Part shown: positions 10,364 through 21,909 of the stretch, in pieces
Layout: every line of letters starts with the position of its first letter
Numbering within the stretch: the stretch's first letter is position 1
NCBI GenBank assembly: GCA_009731375.1
Contig: BJOX01000031.1
Coordinates: 1,246,625-1,271,600, forward strand
DNA from: Paulinella micropora
Taxonomy: Eukaryota > Cercozoa > Imbricatea > Euglyphida
Length of the DNA: 24,976 nucleotides
Reading direction: 5' to 3'
Translations under genes and position numbers: made by a program
Notes under the pieces: generated by a model
The model's input: the letters and a program-made list of their open reading frames with translations, nothing else
The model's database searches: none
Told to the model about the DNA's origin: nothing

Positions 10364-11381
10364 GTAACTAACCAACCTACCTACCCACCTACCCTATCTA
10401 CCTACCTACCCTACCTACCCTACCTACCCTACCTACCTACCTACCTACCTACCCTACCTACATCTCCTTTCCTCGTCTTGTTCCTCGTCGGCACCTCTAT
10501 CAGCTACCTCGCCGTCGTACCGCTGGTAACTAACCTACCTACCTACCTACCCTACCTTACCTACCTACCTACCAACCTACCTACCTACCTACCTACCCTA
10601 CCTACCTACCCTACCTACCTACCTACCTACCTACCCTACCTACATCTCCTTTCCTCGTCTTGTTCCTCGTCGGCACCTCCATCAGCTACCTCGCCGTCGT
10701 ACCGCTGGTAACTAACCTTCCTACCTACCTACCTACCCTACCTACCTACCTACCCTACTACCTACCTACCTTCCCTACCTAACTACCTACCTACCTACCT
10801 ACCCTACTACCTACCTACCCTCCCTACCTACCTACCTACCTACCCTACCTACATATCCTTTCCTCGTCTTGTTCCTCGTCGGCACCTCTATCAGCTACCT
10901 TGCCGTCGTACCGCTGGTAACTAACCTACCTACCTACCTACCTACCCTACCTACCTAGCCTACCTACCTACCCTATCTACCTACCCTACCTACCTACCTA
11001 CCTACCTACCTACCCTACCTACCCTACCTACCCTACCTACCAACCTACCTACCCTACCTACATCTCCTTTCCTCGTCTTGTTCCTCGTCGGCACCTCTAT
11101 CAGCTACCTGGCTTTCGTGCCGCTGGTAACTAACCTACCTACCTACCTTACCTACCCTACCTACCCTACCTACCTACCTACCCTACCTGCCTACCTACCC
11201 TACTTACCTACCTACCTACCTACCCTACCTACCTACCTACCTACCCTACCTACCTACCCTACCTACCTACCTACCTACCTACCTACCTACCCTACCTACC
11301 CTACCTACCTTACCTACATCTCCTTTCCTCGTCTTGTTCCTCGTCGGCACCTCTATCAGCTACCTTGCCGTCACACCGCTG
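10364..11381 (+). repeat. Array of five exon-9 3' fragments in (CTAC/CCTA)n
   Basis: Fragments of about 62 nt end at 10525, 10707, 10916, 11125 and 11381, each followed by the donor GTAACTAACCT. They share CTACATCTCC or CTACATATCC before the match. Most differences from exon 9 are synonymous (GTT to GTA, TCT to TCC, CTC to CTT/CTG, GCC to GCT); the fourth has Val to Phe and the fifth ACA for GTT. Confidence 0.92.
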
Positions 11382-11424
11382 GTAACTAACCTAGACAGAC
11401 AGACAGACAGACAGATAGATAGAC

Positions 11425-11487
<63 letters not shown>

Positions 11488-11504
11488 CAGATAGACAGAT
11501 AGAC

Positions 11505-11555
<51 letters not shown>

Positions 11556-11592
11556 CAGATAGATAGATAGACAGATAGATAGATAGATAGAC

Positions 11593-11643
<51 letters not shown>
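11382..11643. repeat. (GATA)n block with GACA interruptions
   Basis: The reverse-complement sense of the prevailing CTAT. It could pair in the transcript with CTAT tracts of the same intron. Confidence 0.9.
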
Positions 11644-11645
<2 letters not shown>

Positions 11646-11874
11646 CATCCAAGGCTAACAGAAGATCGGACTGGTACCTATCTATCTATCTACCTACCTA
11701 CCTACCTACCTACCTACCTACCTACCTACCTACCTACCTACCTACCTACCTACCTACCTACCTACCTACCTACCTACCTACCTACCTACCTACCTACCTA
11801 CCTACCTACCTACCTACCTACCTGCCTGCCTGGCTGGCTGCCTGCTTGCCTGCCTGCCTGCCTGCCTGCCTACC

Positions 11875-11932
<58 letters not shown>

Positions 11933-11957
11933 CCTATCTATCTATCTATCTATCTAC

Positions 11958-12011
<54 letters not shown>

Positions 12012-12027
12012 GTCTATCTTATCTATC

Positions 12028-12065
<38 letters not shown>
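11644..12065. repeat. Satellite (CTAC, CTGC, CTGT, CTAT)
   Basis: Contains the short unique string AAGGCTAACAGAAGATCGGA at 11651, which recurs at about 12989. Both are AG-preceded and GT/TA-followed, so a 20-nt microexon or a fragment is conceivable, but nothing confirms it. Confidence 0.7.
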
Positions 12066-12563
12066 CTCCATTTTGCCTTTTTCTTCAAACCCCTTGGAGA
12101 AGATTTTGCTCATGTCCACCCTTACGAAGATCCTTCGAGCCCTCGAAAAGAAGAGTCCAAAAGTGCACGTCCATCCGGATTATAAGTCACAACCCGGCAT
12201 TGTCAACCCGGATTCCACCCACAGTGTTGACGCCGAGACATACTCTCATTTCGTCCAAGAAGTGCCCCGAAAGAACCAATCGAAAGAAGAAAGCACCTGA
12301 TTTTGCCATCAACACCAAGCGTATGGAAAGACATTGAAGAAGAACTCCAATCCGCCCTCCCTCTCATCCTCCCCTTATCTCTCATCCTGCATTCCGTCAT
12401 AGCCGTCCAGTGTTGCATAGCCCGGGCTAGGTCCCTTCGGGGGTTTAGGCCTTTACACAATGTCATCATTGTAGCTTGCGCAAGCTTACGGTGCTCAAAA
12501 CACTTGGACTAACGGCTTCCTTTTCTTTCTCTTCTTCCTTATCCTCCCACTCTCCATTCCTAG
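12066..12563 (+). other. Unique intronic island, possible mobile-element remnant
   Basis: An open frame at 12073-12300 (75 codons from Met) includes LEKKSPKVHVHPDYKSQPG and ends in a stop. I do not recognise a family. The string GCCTTTTTCTTCAA occurs at both ends of the island (12076 and about 12568), the second being the start of the palindrome-arm copy. It lies in the TM2-TM3 intron and has no join to the receptor frame. Confidence 0.4.
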
Positions 12564-14488
<1,925 letters not shown>

Positions 14489-14490
<2 letters not shown>

Positions 14491-14539
14491 CCTAGCTACC
14501 TAGCTACCTAGCTACCTATATACCTATACTCCTACCTAG
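14489..14539. repeat. Short (CTAGCTAC) tract before exon 10
   Basis: Ends CCTACCTAG, the exon 10 acceptor. Confidence 0.8.
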
Positions 14540-14605
14540 TTGTGGGACCCGAATGGAATGGCCTGCTTGCTGCAAGTCTGGATGCCACAGATCGGCTTCG
14601 TCTTG
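14540..14605 (+). CDS. Exon 10: ECL1 and TM3
   Basis: 66 nt, phase 0 in and out: LWDPNGM then ACLLQVWMPQIGFVL. Acceptor CTACCTAG, donor GTCGAC. In class C receptors TM3 begins with a conserved Cys (disulfide to ECL2) and a 'C.l..W...lGF.l.fg.l' pattern; both are present. This is one of the strongest family matches in the window. Confidence 0.94.
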
Positions 14606-14658
14606 GTCGACCTACCTACCTACCTACCTACCTACCTACCTACCTACCTACCTACGTG

Positions 14659-14756
<98 letters not shown>

Positions 14757-14851
14757 CGGCCTGCTTGCTGCAAGTCTGGATGCCACAGATCGGCTTCGTG
14801 TTGGTCGACCTACCTACCTATCTACCTATCTATCTATCTATCTATCTATCC

Positions 14852-14905
<54 letters not shown>

Positions 14906-14909
14906 TTAT

Positions 14910-15008
<99 letters not shown>

Positions 15009-15025
15009 CATTCATCGATCCATCC

Positions 15026-15110
<85 letters not shown>

Positions 15111-15324
15111 CATGCATCGTATCTATCTACCTACCTATCTACCTACCTCCCTTTATGCATCATACGCATGTCTGTTCCCCCTATCTACCTACTTACCTAC
15201 CTACCTACATACCTACCTACCTACCTACCTACCTATCTACCTATCTACCTACCTACGTACCTACCTACCTACCTATCTACCTACCTATCTACCTACCTAT
15301 CTACCTATCTACCTACCTACCTAG
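14606..15324 (+). repeat. CTAC/CTAT satellite with one exon-10 3' fragment
   Basis: The fragment 14758-14803 repeats the last 46 nt of exon 10 plus the donor GTCGACCTACC. The only difference is GTC to GTG (synonymous Val). The rest is CTAT and CTAC with a short unique island near 15110-15180. Ends CTACCTAG, the exon 11 acceptor. Confidence 0.9.
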
Positions 15325-15381
15325 GTCTTTGGTGCTTTGCTTACCAAGAACTGGCGACTCAAGCGAATATTCATGAACGAG
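15325..15381 (+). CDS. Exon 11: end of TM3 and second cytoplasmic loop
   Basis: 57 nt, phase 0 in and out: V then FGALLTKNWRLKRIF and MNE. Donor GTGCCT. 'FGALl.K.wR..rIF' is the diagnostic TM3/ICL2 block shared by GABA-B and Dictyostelium Grl receptors; the Lys and Arg lie on the G-protein-facing side. Confidence 0.95.
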
Positions 15382-15769
15382 GTGCCTACATACATACATA
15401 CATACATACATACATACATACATACATACAAACATACATACATACATACATACATACATACATACATACATACATGCGTACGTACGTACGTACGTACGTA
15501 CGTACGTACATACATACATACATACATACATACATCCATACGTACGTACGTACGTACGTACGTACGTACATACGTACATACATACATACATACATACATA
15601 CATACATACATACATACATGCATACATATATACATACACACATACATACACAAATACCTACATACATACATCAGTTGTTGTTGTTGTTGTTGTTGTTATT
15701 ATGGTCGTTATTCTGTCGGGTAAAAAAAGTTTCACCCCACCCATGATAAGTTTCCTGTACTTAACCACA
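15382..15769. repeat. (CATA)n/(CGTA)n satellite and (GTT)n
   Basis: CATA with two CGTA blocks (15477-15509 and 15539-15569), then CAG(TTG)n at 15672-15697 and a short unique stretch. Confidence 0.88.
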
Positions 15770-15960
15770 ATGAGAATGACTTCAAACGTTTCGTTCTCAG
15801 CCGGTTCTGATCTTCGCGGCTTGTGAAGTGGCTCATTTGAAAGCTCTCATCCAGGGCTTTCTCATGAGCCATAACACAGGTTGTAGGATGCAAATACTGA
15901 CTGAGATCAAAGCGCTTGAAGTCATTGTTCGTTGTAGTTAAGAAATAGGAACTTCTCATT
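15770..15960 (-). repeat. Inverted repeat, left arm
   Basis: About 190 nt, reverse complement of 16943-17133 with scattered mismatches and a small indel. Read on the minus strand it is open and includes HEKALDESFQMSHF, but the other copy is frameshifted just upstream of this, so coding is doubtful. Probably a dispersed repeat. Confidence 0.88.
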
Positions 15961-16414
15961 GGTGGCACCCCCAACAGGATAAGTATATGTTTGAAGAAAA
16001 TTCCTCGTAAATCACGTTGATGGGGCGAATAAATGCGACAGTTTTCATTTTCCCTCTTGTTGTTTGTTGTATAGTGCTTAGAAAGCCTCCGCACGCTCAC
16101 ATACATACATACATACATACATACATACATACATACATACATACATACATACATACATACATGCATGCATGCATGCATACATGCATACATACATACATAC
16201 ATACATACATACATACATACACAAATACCTACATACATACATCAGTTGTTGTTGTTGTTGCGTCGTTATCATTTTTCCCTCTTGTTGTTTGTTGTATAGA
16301 GCTTAGAAAGCCTTCACACGCTCACATACATACATACATACATACATACATACATACATACATACATACATGCATGCATGCATGCATGCATGCATACATA
16401 CATGCATACATACA

Positions 16415-16472
<58 letters not shown>

Positions 16473-16663
16473 CATACATACATACATACATTGTTGTATA
16501 GAGCTTAGAAAGCCTCCACACGCTCACATACATACATACATACATACATACATACATACATACATACATGCATACATACATACATACATACATACATACA
16601 TACATACATAGTTGTATAGAGTTTAGAAAGCCTCCACACGCTCACCGACTACCTGCTGATGCG
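15961..16663 (+). repeat. Array of four exon-12 5' fragments with acceptors
   Basis: Fragments at 16075-16100, 16300-16325, 16502-16527 and 16620-16663 carry the start of exon 12 (SLESLHTLT; the last extends to DYLLM). Each follows a TTGTATAG acceptor, the first two with a pyrimidine-rich TCCCTCTTGTTGTTTG tract. All have TTA where the exon has TTG (synonymous). CATA repeats lie between them; no donors follow. Confidence 0.92.
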
Positions 16664-16827
16664 CCTTTATGTCCCCCCTCGGCTGCCTGCTGATGCGCCT
16701 CACTACTGCCTTTATGTCCCATCTATTGCCTCACTACTGCCTTTATGTCCCCTCCGCTGCCTGCTGATGCGCCTCAGTACTGCCTTTATGTCCCCATCTA
16801 TTGCCTCACTACTGCCTTTATGTATAG
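16664..16827. repeat. Minisatellite, first block
   Basis: Units of about 30 nt built on TGCCTCACTACTGCCTTTA and GTCCC. The block also includes CTGCTGATGCG, which is part of exon 12, so unit and exon sequence are intermixed. Ends TATGTATAG, the acceptor of exon 12. Confidence 0.85.
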
Positions 16828-16937
16828 AGCTTGGAAAGCCTCCACACGCTCACCGACTACCTGCTGATGCGTAAAGTGGCGTTCTTACTTCTTATCTCCT
16901 TGGGCCTGCTTTTCTTATGGCAGTTCATCGATCCCAG
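16828..16937 (+). CDS. Exon 12: TM4
   Basis: 110 nt, phase 0 in, phase 2 out: SLESLHTLTDYLLMRKVAF then LLISLGLLFLWQFIDP. Acceptor TATAG, donor GTCCCA. 'lTDy.Ll..va.Lll...l.fL..WqfiDP' is the class C TM4 pattern, with Trp and the Asp-Pro at the outer membrane face. AG plus T of the next exon makes Ser. Confidence 0.94.
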
Positions 16938-16942
16938 GTCCC

Positions 16943-17133
16943 ATGAGAAGTTCCTATTTCTTAAATACAACGAACAATGACTTCAAGCGCTTTGATATCA
17001 GTCAGTATTTGCATCTACAACCTGTGTTATGGCTCATGAGAAAGCCCTTGATGAGAGCTTTCAAATGAGCCACTTCACAAGCCGTGAAGATCAGAACCGG
17101 CTGAGAACGAAACGTTTGAAGTCATTGCTCATT
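16943..17133 (+). repeat. Inverted repeat, right arm
   Basis: Pairs with 15770-15960. It begins only 5 nt after the exon 12 donor, so the two arms flank exon 12 and its four 5' fragments in one hairpin-capable unit. Confidence 0.88.
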
Positions 17134-17530
17134 GAACTTCTCATACTGCCAGCATGTCCCATCTACTGCCTCACTACTGCTCTGGTTCCCCATCTGTTGC
17201 CTCACTACTGCCTTTCTGCCCCCTCCGCTGCCTCACCACTGCCTTTATGTCCCTCCACTGCCTCATTACTGCCCTTATGTCCCCTCCACTGCCTCACTAC
17301 TGCTTTTGTTCCATCTATTGCCTCGCTACTGCCGTTATGTCCCCTCAACTGCCTCACCACTGCCTTTATGTCCCCTCCGCTGCCTCACCACTGCCTTTTA
17401 TGTCCCCTTCACTGCCTCACTACTGCCTTTATGTCCCCTCCACTGCCTCACTACTGCCTTTATGTCCACTGCCTCACTACTGCCATTTCGTCCCGTGTAC
17501 TGCCTTACTCTCCTCTCCACTGCCCCACTA
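17134..17530. repeat. Minisatellite, second block
   Basis: About a dozen units of TGCCTCACTACTGCCTTTA plus TGTCCCCTCC, 24-31 nt long with variants. The open frames through it (LPHYCLYVP) are repeat by-products. Confidence 0.88.
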
Positions 17531-17720
17531 TACAGACATACGCTTTACAGTCGTACATGAGTACAAGTACTTATAAATCAAATACATACATCTGCATATA
17601 TATCGAAGTCTGGGCCATATACTGCATTCTTCTTTCGCACACAAAGAGGTCCTCTGCCATATATCTGTGCATATATATGTGTATGATTATATATGCGTAC
17701 GTCTCTCTGTCTCTTTTGTT

Positions 17721-17755
<35 letters not shown>

Positions 17756-17788
17756 TAGTTTGCCCACCATCGTCGATAGTGCGTCTGT

Positions 17789-17824
<36 letters not shown>

Positions 17825-17842
17825 GCACACACACACACACAC

Positions 17843-17929
<87 letters not shown>

Positions 17930-18025
17930 GTGTGTGTATGTGTATGTGTGTGTGTATGCGTAATACTATGTATGTGTACCTTTCTGTCTCTTGTGTGTGT
18001 GTGTGTGTGTGTGTGTGTATGGTAG
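17531..18025 (+). repeat. Unique stretch, then GT/CA/AT satellites with an exon-13 5' fragment
   Basis: 17531-17725 is mostly unique, with no gene seen. The fragment 17759-17781 (after GTAG) matches the start of exon 13 with two synonymous changes (TTA to TTG, GAC to GAT). It sits between (TG)n at 17725-17754 and (CA)n at 17789-17876, followed by (AT)n and more (TG)n. Ends TATGGTAG, the exon 13 acceptor. Confidence 0.88.
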
Positions 18026-18114
18026 TTTACCCACCATCGTCGACAGTACGCAGATCATGGAAAAGGAGCTAATGTGTTGCTCACGTAAACACGCTTACTA
18101 CAACGAGGACGACG
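18026..18114 (+). CDS. Exon 13: ECL2, first part
   Basis: 89 nt, phase 2 in, phase 1 out: (S)LPTIVDSTQIMEKEL then MCCSRKHAYYNEDD. Acceptor GGTAG, donor GTCACA, then a CT run. It follows the TM4 'WQFIDP' directly, and its Cys pair provides the partner for the conserved TM3-ECL2 disulfide (exon 10 Cys). Confidence 0.88.
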
Positions 18115-18349
<235 letters not shown>

Positions 18350-18391
18350 TTTACTGGCACATTCGGCAGGAGATCAACCCAGAGACACGCA

Positions 18392-18393
<2 letters not shown>
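18350..18393 (+). pseudogene. 5' fragment of exon 14
   Basis: 44 nt matching the start of exon 14 ([14 protein letters not shown]) after a TTAG acceptor, cut by AT repeats without a donor. TAT to TAC is synonymous; CTT to ATT changes Leu to Ile. Confidence 0.85.
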
Positions 18394-18440
<47 letters not shown>

Positions 18441-18486
18441 TATGTGTGTGTGTGTATGTGTGTGTGTGTATGTATGTATGTATTAG
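18394..18486. repeat. (AT)n/(GT)n satellite
   Basis: Ends GTATGTATTAG, the exon 14 acceptor. Confidence 0.9.
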
Positions 18487-18575
18487 GTTATTGGCACCTT
18501 CGGCAGGAGATCAACCCAGAGACACGCACAAGACATTCCTCACCACAACACTCGCCGTTCCTCTATGTGCTGCTG
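18487..18575 (+). CDS. Exon 14: ECL2 second part and start of TM5
   Basis: 89 nt, phase 1 in, phase 0 out: (G)[16 protein letters not shown] then [13 protein letters not shown]. Donor GTATTC. GT completes Gly with exon 13. PFLYVLL starts TM5 and continues into exon 15. Confidence 0.88.
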
Positions 18576-18603
18576 GTATTCTATCTATCTATCTATCTAT
18601 CTA

Positions 18604-18656
<53 letters not shown>

Positions 18657-18772
18657 CCTATCTATCTATCTATCTATCTATCTCTCATCCCGGACACATG
18701 CACAGTACACAAATTACTGTTTGATGTGAAACTGCGTTCCTTTGCAAGGACTACATTCCTTTGCGACATCTC

Positions 18773-18864
<92 letters not shown>

Positions 18865-18873
18865 GGCTGTCTG

Positions 18874-18917
<44 letters not shown>

Positions 18918-18982
18918 CCTATCTACCTACCTACCTGCCTACCTGCCTACCTATCTACCTACCTACCGACCTACCTACCTAC

Positions 18983-19026
<44 letters not shown>

Positions 19027-19091
19027 ATCTATCTATCTATCTAACTATTTATCTATCTATCTACTTCTCTCTATCTCTCTCTATCTCTCTC

Positions 19092-19129
<38 letters not shown>

Positions 19130-19138
19130 CATCTATCC

Positions 19139-19203
<65 letters not shown>

Positions 19204-19224
19204 CCTACCTACCTACCTACCTAC

Positions 19225-19271
<47 letters not shown>

Positions 19272-19388
19272 GCCCGCTACCCAGTCGCCGATTGGCGGCG
19301 GGGTGGAATGGATGCCTATGTCTTCGGATATGCAGAGCTGATAGACCAAACATATCTATCTATCTATCTATCTCTCTCTCTCTATCTC

Positions 19389-19421
<33 letters not shown>

Positions 19422-19437
19422 ATATCTATCTATCTAG
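18576..19437 (+). repeat. CTAT/CTAC satellite with a transposed segment
   Basis: Besides CTAT and CTAC tracts it holds a partial palindrome-arm copy (18687-18774) and, at 19273-19352, a second copy of exon 3. Both elements occur in the same order at 2550-2774, so a segment was duplicated from the ectodomain part of the gene into the TM5 intron. Ends TATCTAG, the exon 15 acceptor. Confidence 0.88.
19273..19352 (+). pseudogene. Second copy of exon 3, misplaced in the TM5 intron
   Basis: Same as 2698-2774 but with one extra CGG codon (in frame) and changes giving [19 protein letters not shown]. It has a CTAG acceptor and no donor, like the first copy. Inclusion here would break TM5, so it is presumably skipped. 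Confidence 0.8.
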
Positions 19438-19471
19438 GTATTCAATCTGTGCGTGCTGCTCTACGCGGCGG
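19438..19471 (+). CDS. Exon 15: 34-nt microexon in TM5
   Basis: Phase 0 in, phase 1 out: [11 protein letters not shown] plus G. Acceptor ATCTAG, donor GTATCT. With exon 14 (PFLYVLL) and exon 16 (VLCFKLRN) it completes a hydrophobic TM5. GTATTC occurs both at the start of the preceding intron and at the start of this exon. Confidence 0.87.
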
Positions 19472-19472
19472 G

Positions 19473-19539
<67 letters not shown>

Positions 19540-19549
19540 TTTATCTATC

Positions 19550-19609
<60 letters not shown>

Positions 19610-19626
19610 ATCTATCTATCTATCTA

Positions 19627-19693
<67 letters not shown>

Positions 19694-19743
19694 GTCTGCA
19701 GTGTTATGCTTTAAGCTGCGCAACGTACACAGCTATCTATCTA

Positions 19744-19776
<33 letters not shown>

Positions 19777-19782
19777 CTGCAG
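19472..19782 (+). repeat. (CTAT)n satellite with one exon-16 5' fragment
   Basis: The fragment 19702-19733 follows GTCTGCAG and matches the first 32 nt of exon 16; CTA to CTG is synonymous. CTAT follows without a donor. The tract ends CTCTGCAG. Confidence 0.9.
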
Positions 19783-19862
19783 TGTTATGCTTTAAGCTAC
19801 GCAACGTACACAGCAAGTTCCAGGAGAACAAGGCCGTCTCCATAGCTACCTACAACTGTCTG
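19783..19862 (+). CDS. Exon 16: end of TM5, third cytoplasmic loop, start of TM6
   Basis: 80 nt, phase 1 in, phase 0 out: (V)L then [17 protein letters not shown] and SIATYNCL. Acceptor CTCTGCAG, donor GTATAT. 'fk.RnV...F.E.k.i..s.YN' is the class C ICL3 signature (compare the TRNV/TRKV and 'YIGLSVYNV' region of GABA-B receptors). Confidence 0.95.
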
Positions 19863-20187
19863 GTATATGTACATACATACATGCATACATACATACATAC
19901 ATACATACATACATACATACATACGTACATACGTACATACATACATACATACATACATACATACATACATACATACATACATACATACGTACATTACTTG
20001 CTTGTTTCCCCATTGTAGGTCGCTATAGTATTAGAAGTGATATACATACATACATATATATATACATACATACGTACATACATACATACATACATACATA
20101 CATACATACATACATACGTACGTACATTACTTGCTTGATTCCCCATTCTAGGTCGCTATAGTATTAGAAGTGATATTGTTACGCTAC

Positions 20188-20218
<31 letters not shown>

Positions 20219-20397
20219 CATACATACATACATACATACGTACGTACGTACATTACTTGCTTGTTTCCCCATTCTAGGTCGCTATAGTATTAGAAGTGAT
20301 ATACATACATACATACATACATACATACATACATACATACGTACATTACTTGCTTAATCCCCCATTGTAGGTCGCTATAGTATTAGAAGTGATATTG

Positions 20398-20428
<31 letters not shown>

Positions 20429-20632
20429 CATACGTACATTACTTGATTGTTTCCCCATTGTAGGTCGCTATAGTATTAGAAGTGATATTGTTACGCTACT
20501 TACATACATACATTCATACATACGTACATTACTTGCTTGTTTCCCAATTGTAGGTCGCTATAGTATTAGAAGTGATATTGTTACGCATACATACATACAT
20601 ACATACATACATACATACATACCCAATTGTAG
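19863..20632 (+). repeat. Array of six exon-17 5' fragments with acceptors
   Basis: Fragments start at 20019, 20152, 20278, 20371, 20464 and 20554, each preceded by a conserved acceptor block (GTACATTACTTG, then TTTCCCCATTGTAG or variants) and running 24-38 nt into exon 17. All have TTA where the intact exon has TTG (synonymous). CATA repeats separate them; none has a donor. Confidence 0.93.
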
Positions 20633-20682
20633 GTCGCTATAGTATTGGAAGTGATATTGTTACGCTACTGGAATGGCCCCGG
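20633..20682 (+). CDS. Exon 17: TM6
   Basis: 50 nt, phase 0 in, phase 2 out: VAIVLEVILLRYWNGP plus GG. Donor GTACAT. Its acceptor context (ACATACCCAATTGTAG) lacks the pyrimidine-rich block seen before the six fragments. It is the only copy that reaches YWNGP and a donor, and it joins to exon 18 as Gly. Confidence 0.9.
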
Positions 20683-20832
20683 GTACATACATACATACAT
20701 ACGTACATACATACATACATACATACATACCTACATACAAACATACATACATACATACATACCTACATACCTACATACATACATACATACATACATACAT
20801 ACATGCATATATGCATACATACATACATACAG
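20683..20832. repeat. (CATA)n satellite, intron
   Basis: A short intron entirely of CATA with ATGCATATATGCAT near 20803; ends CATACAG. Confidence 0.9.
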
Positions 20833-20963
20833 GCATAGTTATATCTCCATCACGGCGGTAGCCATTCTCTTCGTGGCCACAGTCAACGTCTTCGCTATCG
20901 TTCTCTTCAAGTTCTTCCTTTTGGTTTTCCCAAGCGCGGTGCAGAGATCTGTCAGTCTAGTAG
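20833..20963 (+). CDS. Exon 18: TM7 and proximal tail
   Basis: 131 nt, phase 2 in, phase 1 out: HSYISIT then AVAILFVATVNVFAIVLF, then KFFLLVFPSAVQRSVSLV. Acceptor ATACAG, donor GTATGT. A single long hydrophobic helix followed by basic residues, as TM7 of class C; the usual FxPK motif is replaced by LFKFF. The six downstream fragments have CGA (Arg) where this exon has CTA (Leu) near the end. Confidence 0.9.
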
Positions 20964-21682
20964 GTATGTATGTATGTATGTATGTATGTATGTATGTATG
21001 TCTCTTCAAGTTTTTCCTCTTCGTTTTCCCAAGCGCGGTGCAGAGATCAGTCAGTCGAGTAGGTAGGTAGGTATGTATGTATGTATGTATGTATGTATGT
21101 ATGCAAGCGCAGTGCAGAGATCTGTCAGTCGAGTAGGTGTGTATGTATGTATGTATGTATGTATGTATGTATGTATGTATGTATGTATGTATTTGGTTTT
21201 CCCAAACGCGGTGCAGAGATCTGTCAGTCGAGTAGGTATGTATGTATGTATGTATGTATGTATGTATGTATGTATGTATGTCCCAAGCGCGGTAGAGATC
21301 TGTCAGTCGAGTAGGTATGTATGTATGTATGTATGTATGTATGTATGTATGTATGTATGATTGTATGTATGTATGTATGTATGTATGTATGTATGTATGT
21401 ATGTATTTGGTTTTCCCAAGCGCGGTGCAGAGATCAGTCAGTCGAGTAGGTGTGTATGTATGTATGTATGTATGTATGTATGTATGTATGTATGTATGTA
21501 TGTATGTATGTGTGTATGTATGTGTGTATGTATGTATGTATTTGGTTTTCCCAAGCGCGATGCAGAGATCTGTCAGTCGAGTAGGTATGTATGTATGTAT
21601 GTATGTATGTATGTATGTATGTATGTATGTATGCATGCATGCATGTATGTATGTATGTATGTATGTATGTATGTATGTCAAG
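20964..21682 (+). repeat. Array of six exon-18 3' fragments in (TATG)n
   Basis: Fragments at about 21002-21062, 21104-21136, 21192-21234, 21282-21313, 21407-21449 and 21540-21584 repeat the exon end (PSAVQRSVSRV) plus the donor GTAGGT, GTATGT or GTGTGT. The fourth has a 2-nt deletion (frameshift). None has an acceptor in frame. Confidence 0.92.
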
Positions 21683-21710
21683 AAGTACACACTCTGTTCG
21701 AACTGAATAG
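21683..21710 (+). CDS. Exon 19: cytoplasmic tail, boundaries uncertain
   Basis: After GTCAAG, AA completes Glu with the G of exon 18: EVHTLFELN. The first GT (21711) leaves phase 2, which does not fit the next open island. Later GTATG donors after ..RFMDC, 4 nt apart, could restore the phase. Coding is likely but the exact end is open. Confidence 0.55.
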
Positions 21711-21761
21711 GTTCATGGATTGTATGTATGTATGTATGTATGTATGTATGTATGTATGTAG

Positions 21762-21817
21762 ATAGAAAAACTGCATAACAGTAACTTCCCACTGACCAGT
21801 AATGATACAGAATTTTT
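21762..21817 (+). CDS. Exon 20: cytoplasmic tail, tentative
   Basis: Only one frame is open: IEKLHNSNFPLTSNDTEF. Acceptor TATGTAG, donor within TTTTTGTATGTATG. The phase with its neighbours fits only if a later donor register in the (GTAT) repeat is used. Confidence 0.5.
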
Positions 21818-21909
21818 GTATGTATGTATGTATGTATGTATGTATGTATGTATGTATGTATGTATGTATGTATGTATGTATGTATGTATGTATGTATGTA
21901 TGTATGTAG
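21818..21909. repeat. (TATG)n satellite, intron
   Basis: Pure TATG ending in GTATGTAG. Confidence 0.9.

Noticed and set aside
15732-16238. Minus-strand gene with HEKALDESFQMSHF
   Set aside because: The second copy (16943-17133) is frameshifted near the start of this string, and the open frame continues into CATA repeats; better seen as an inverted repeat.
17029-18072. Plus-strand frame of 347 codons through LPHYCLYVP repeats
   Set aside because: It is minisatellite plus GT/CA/AT tracts; only the exon 13 island inside is accepted, and that in another frame.
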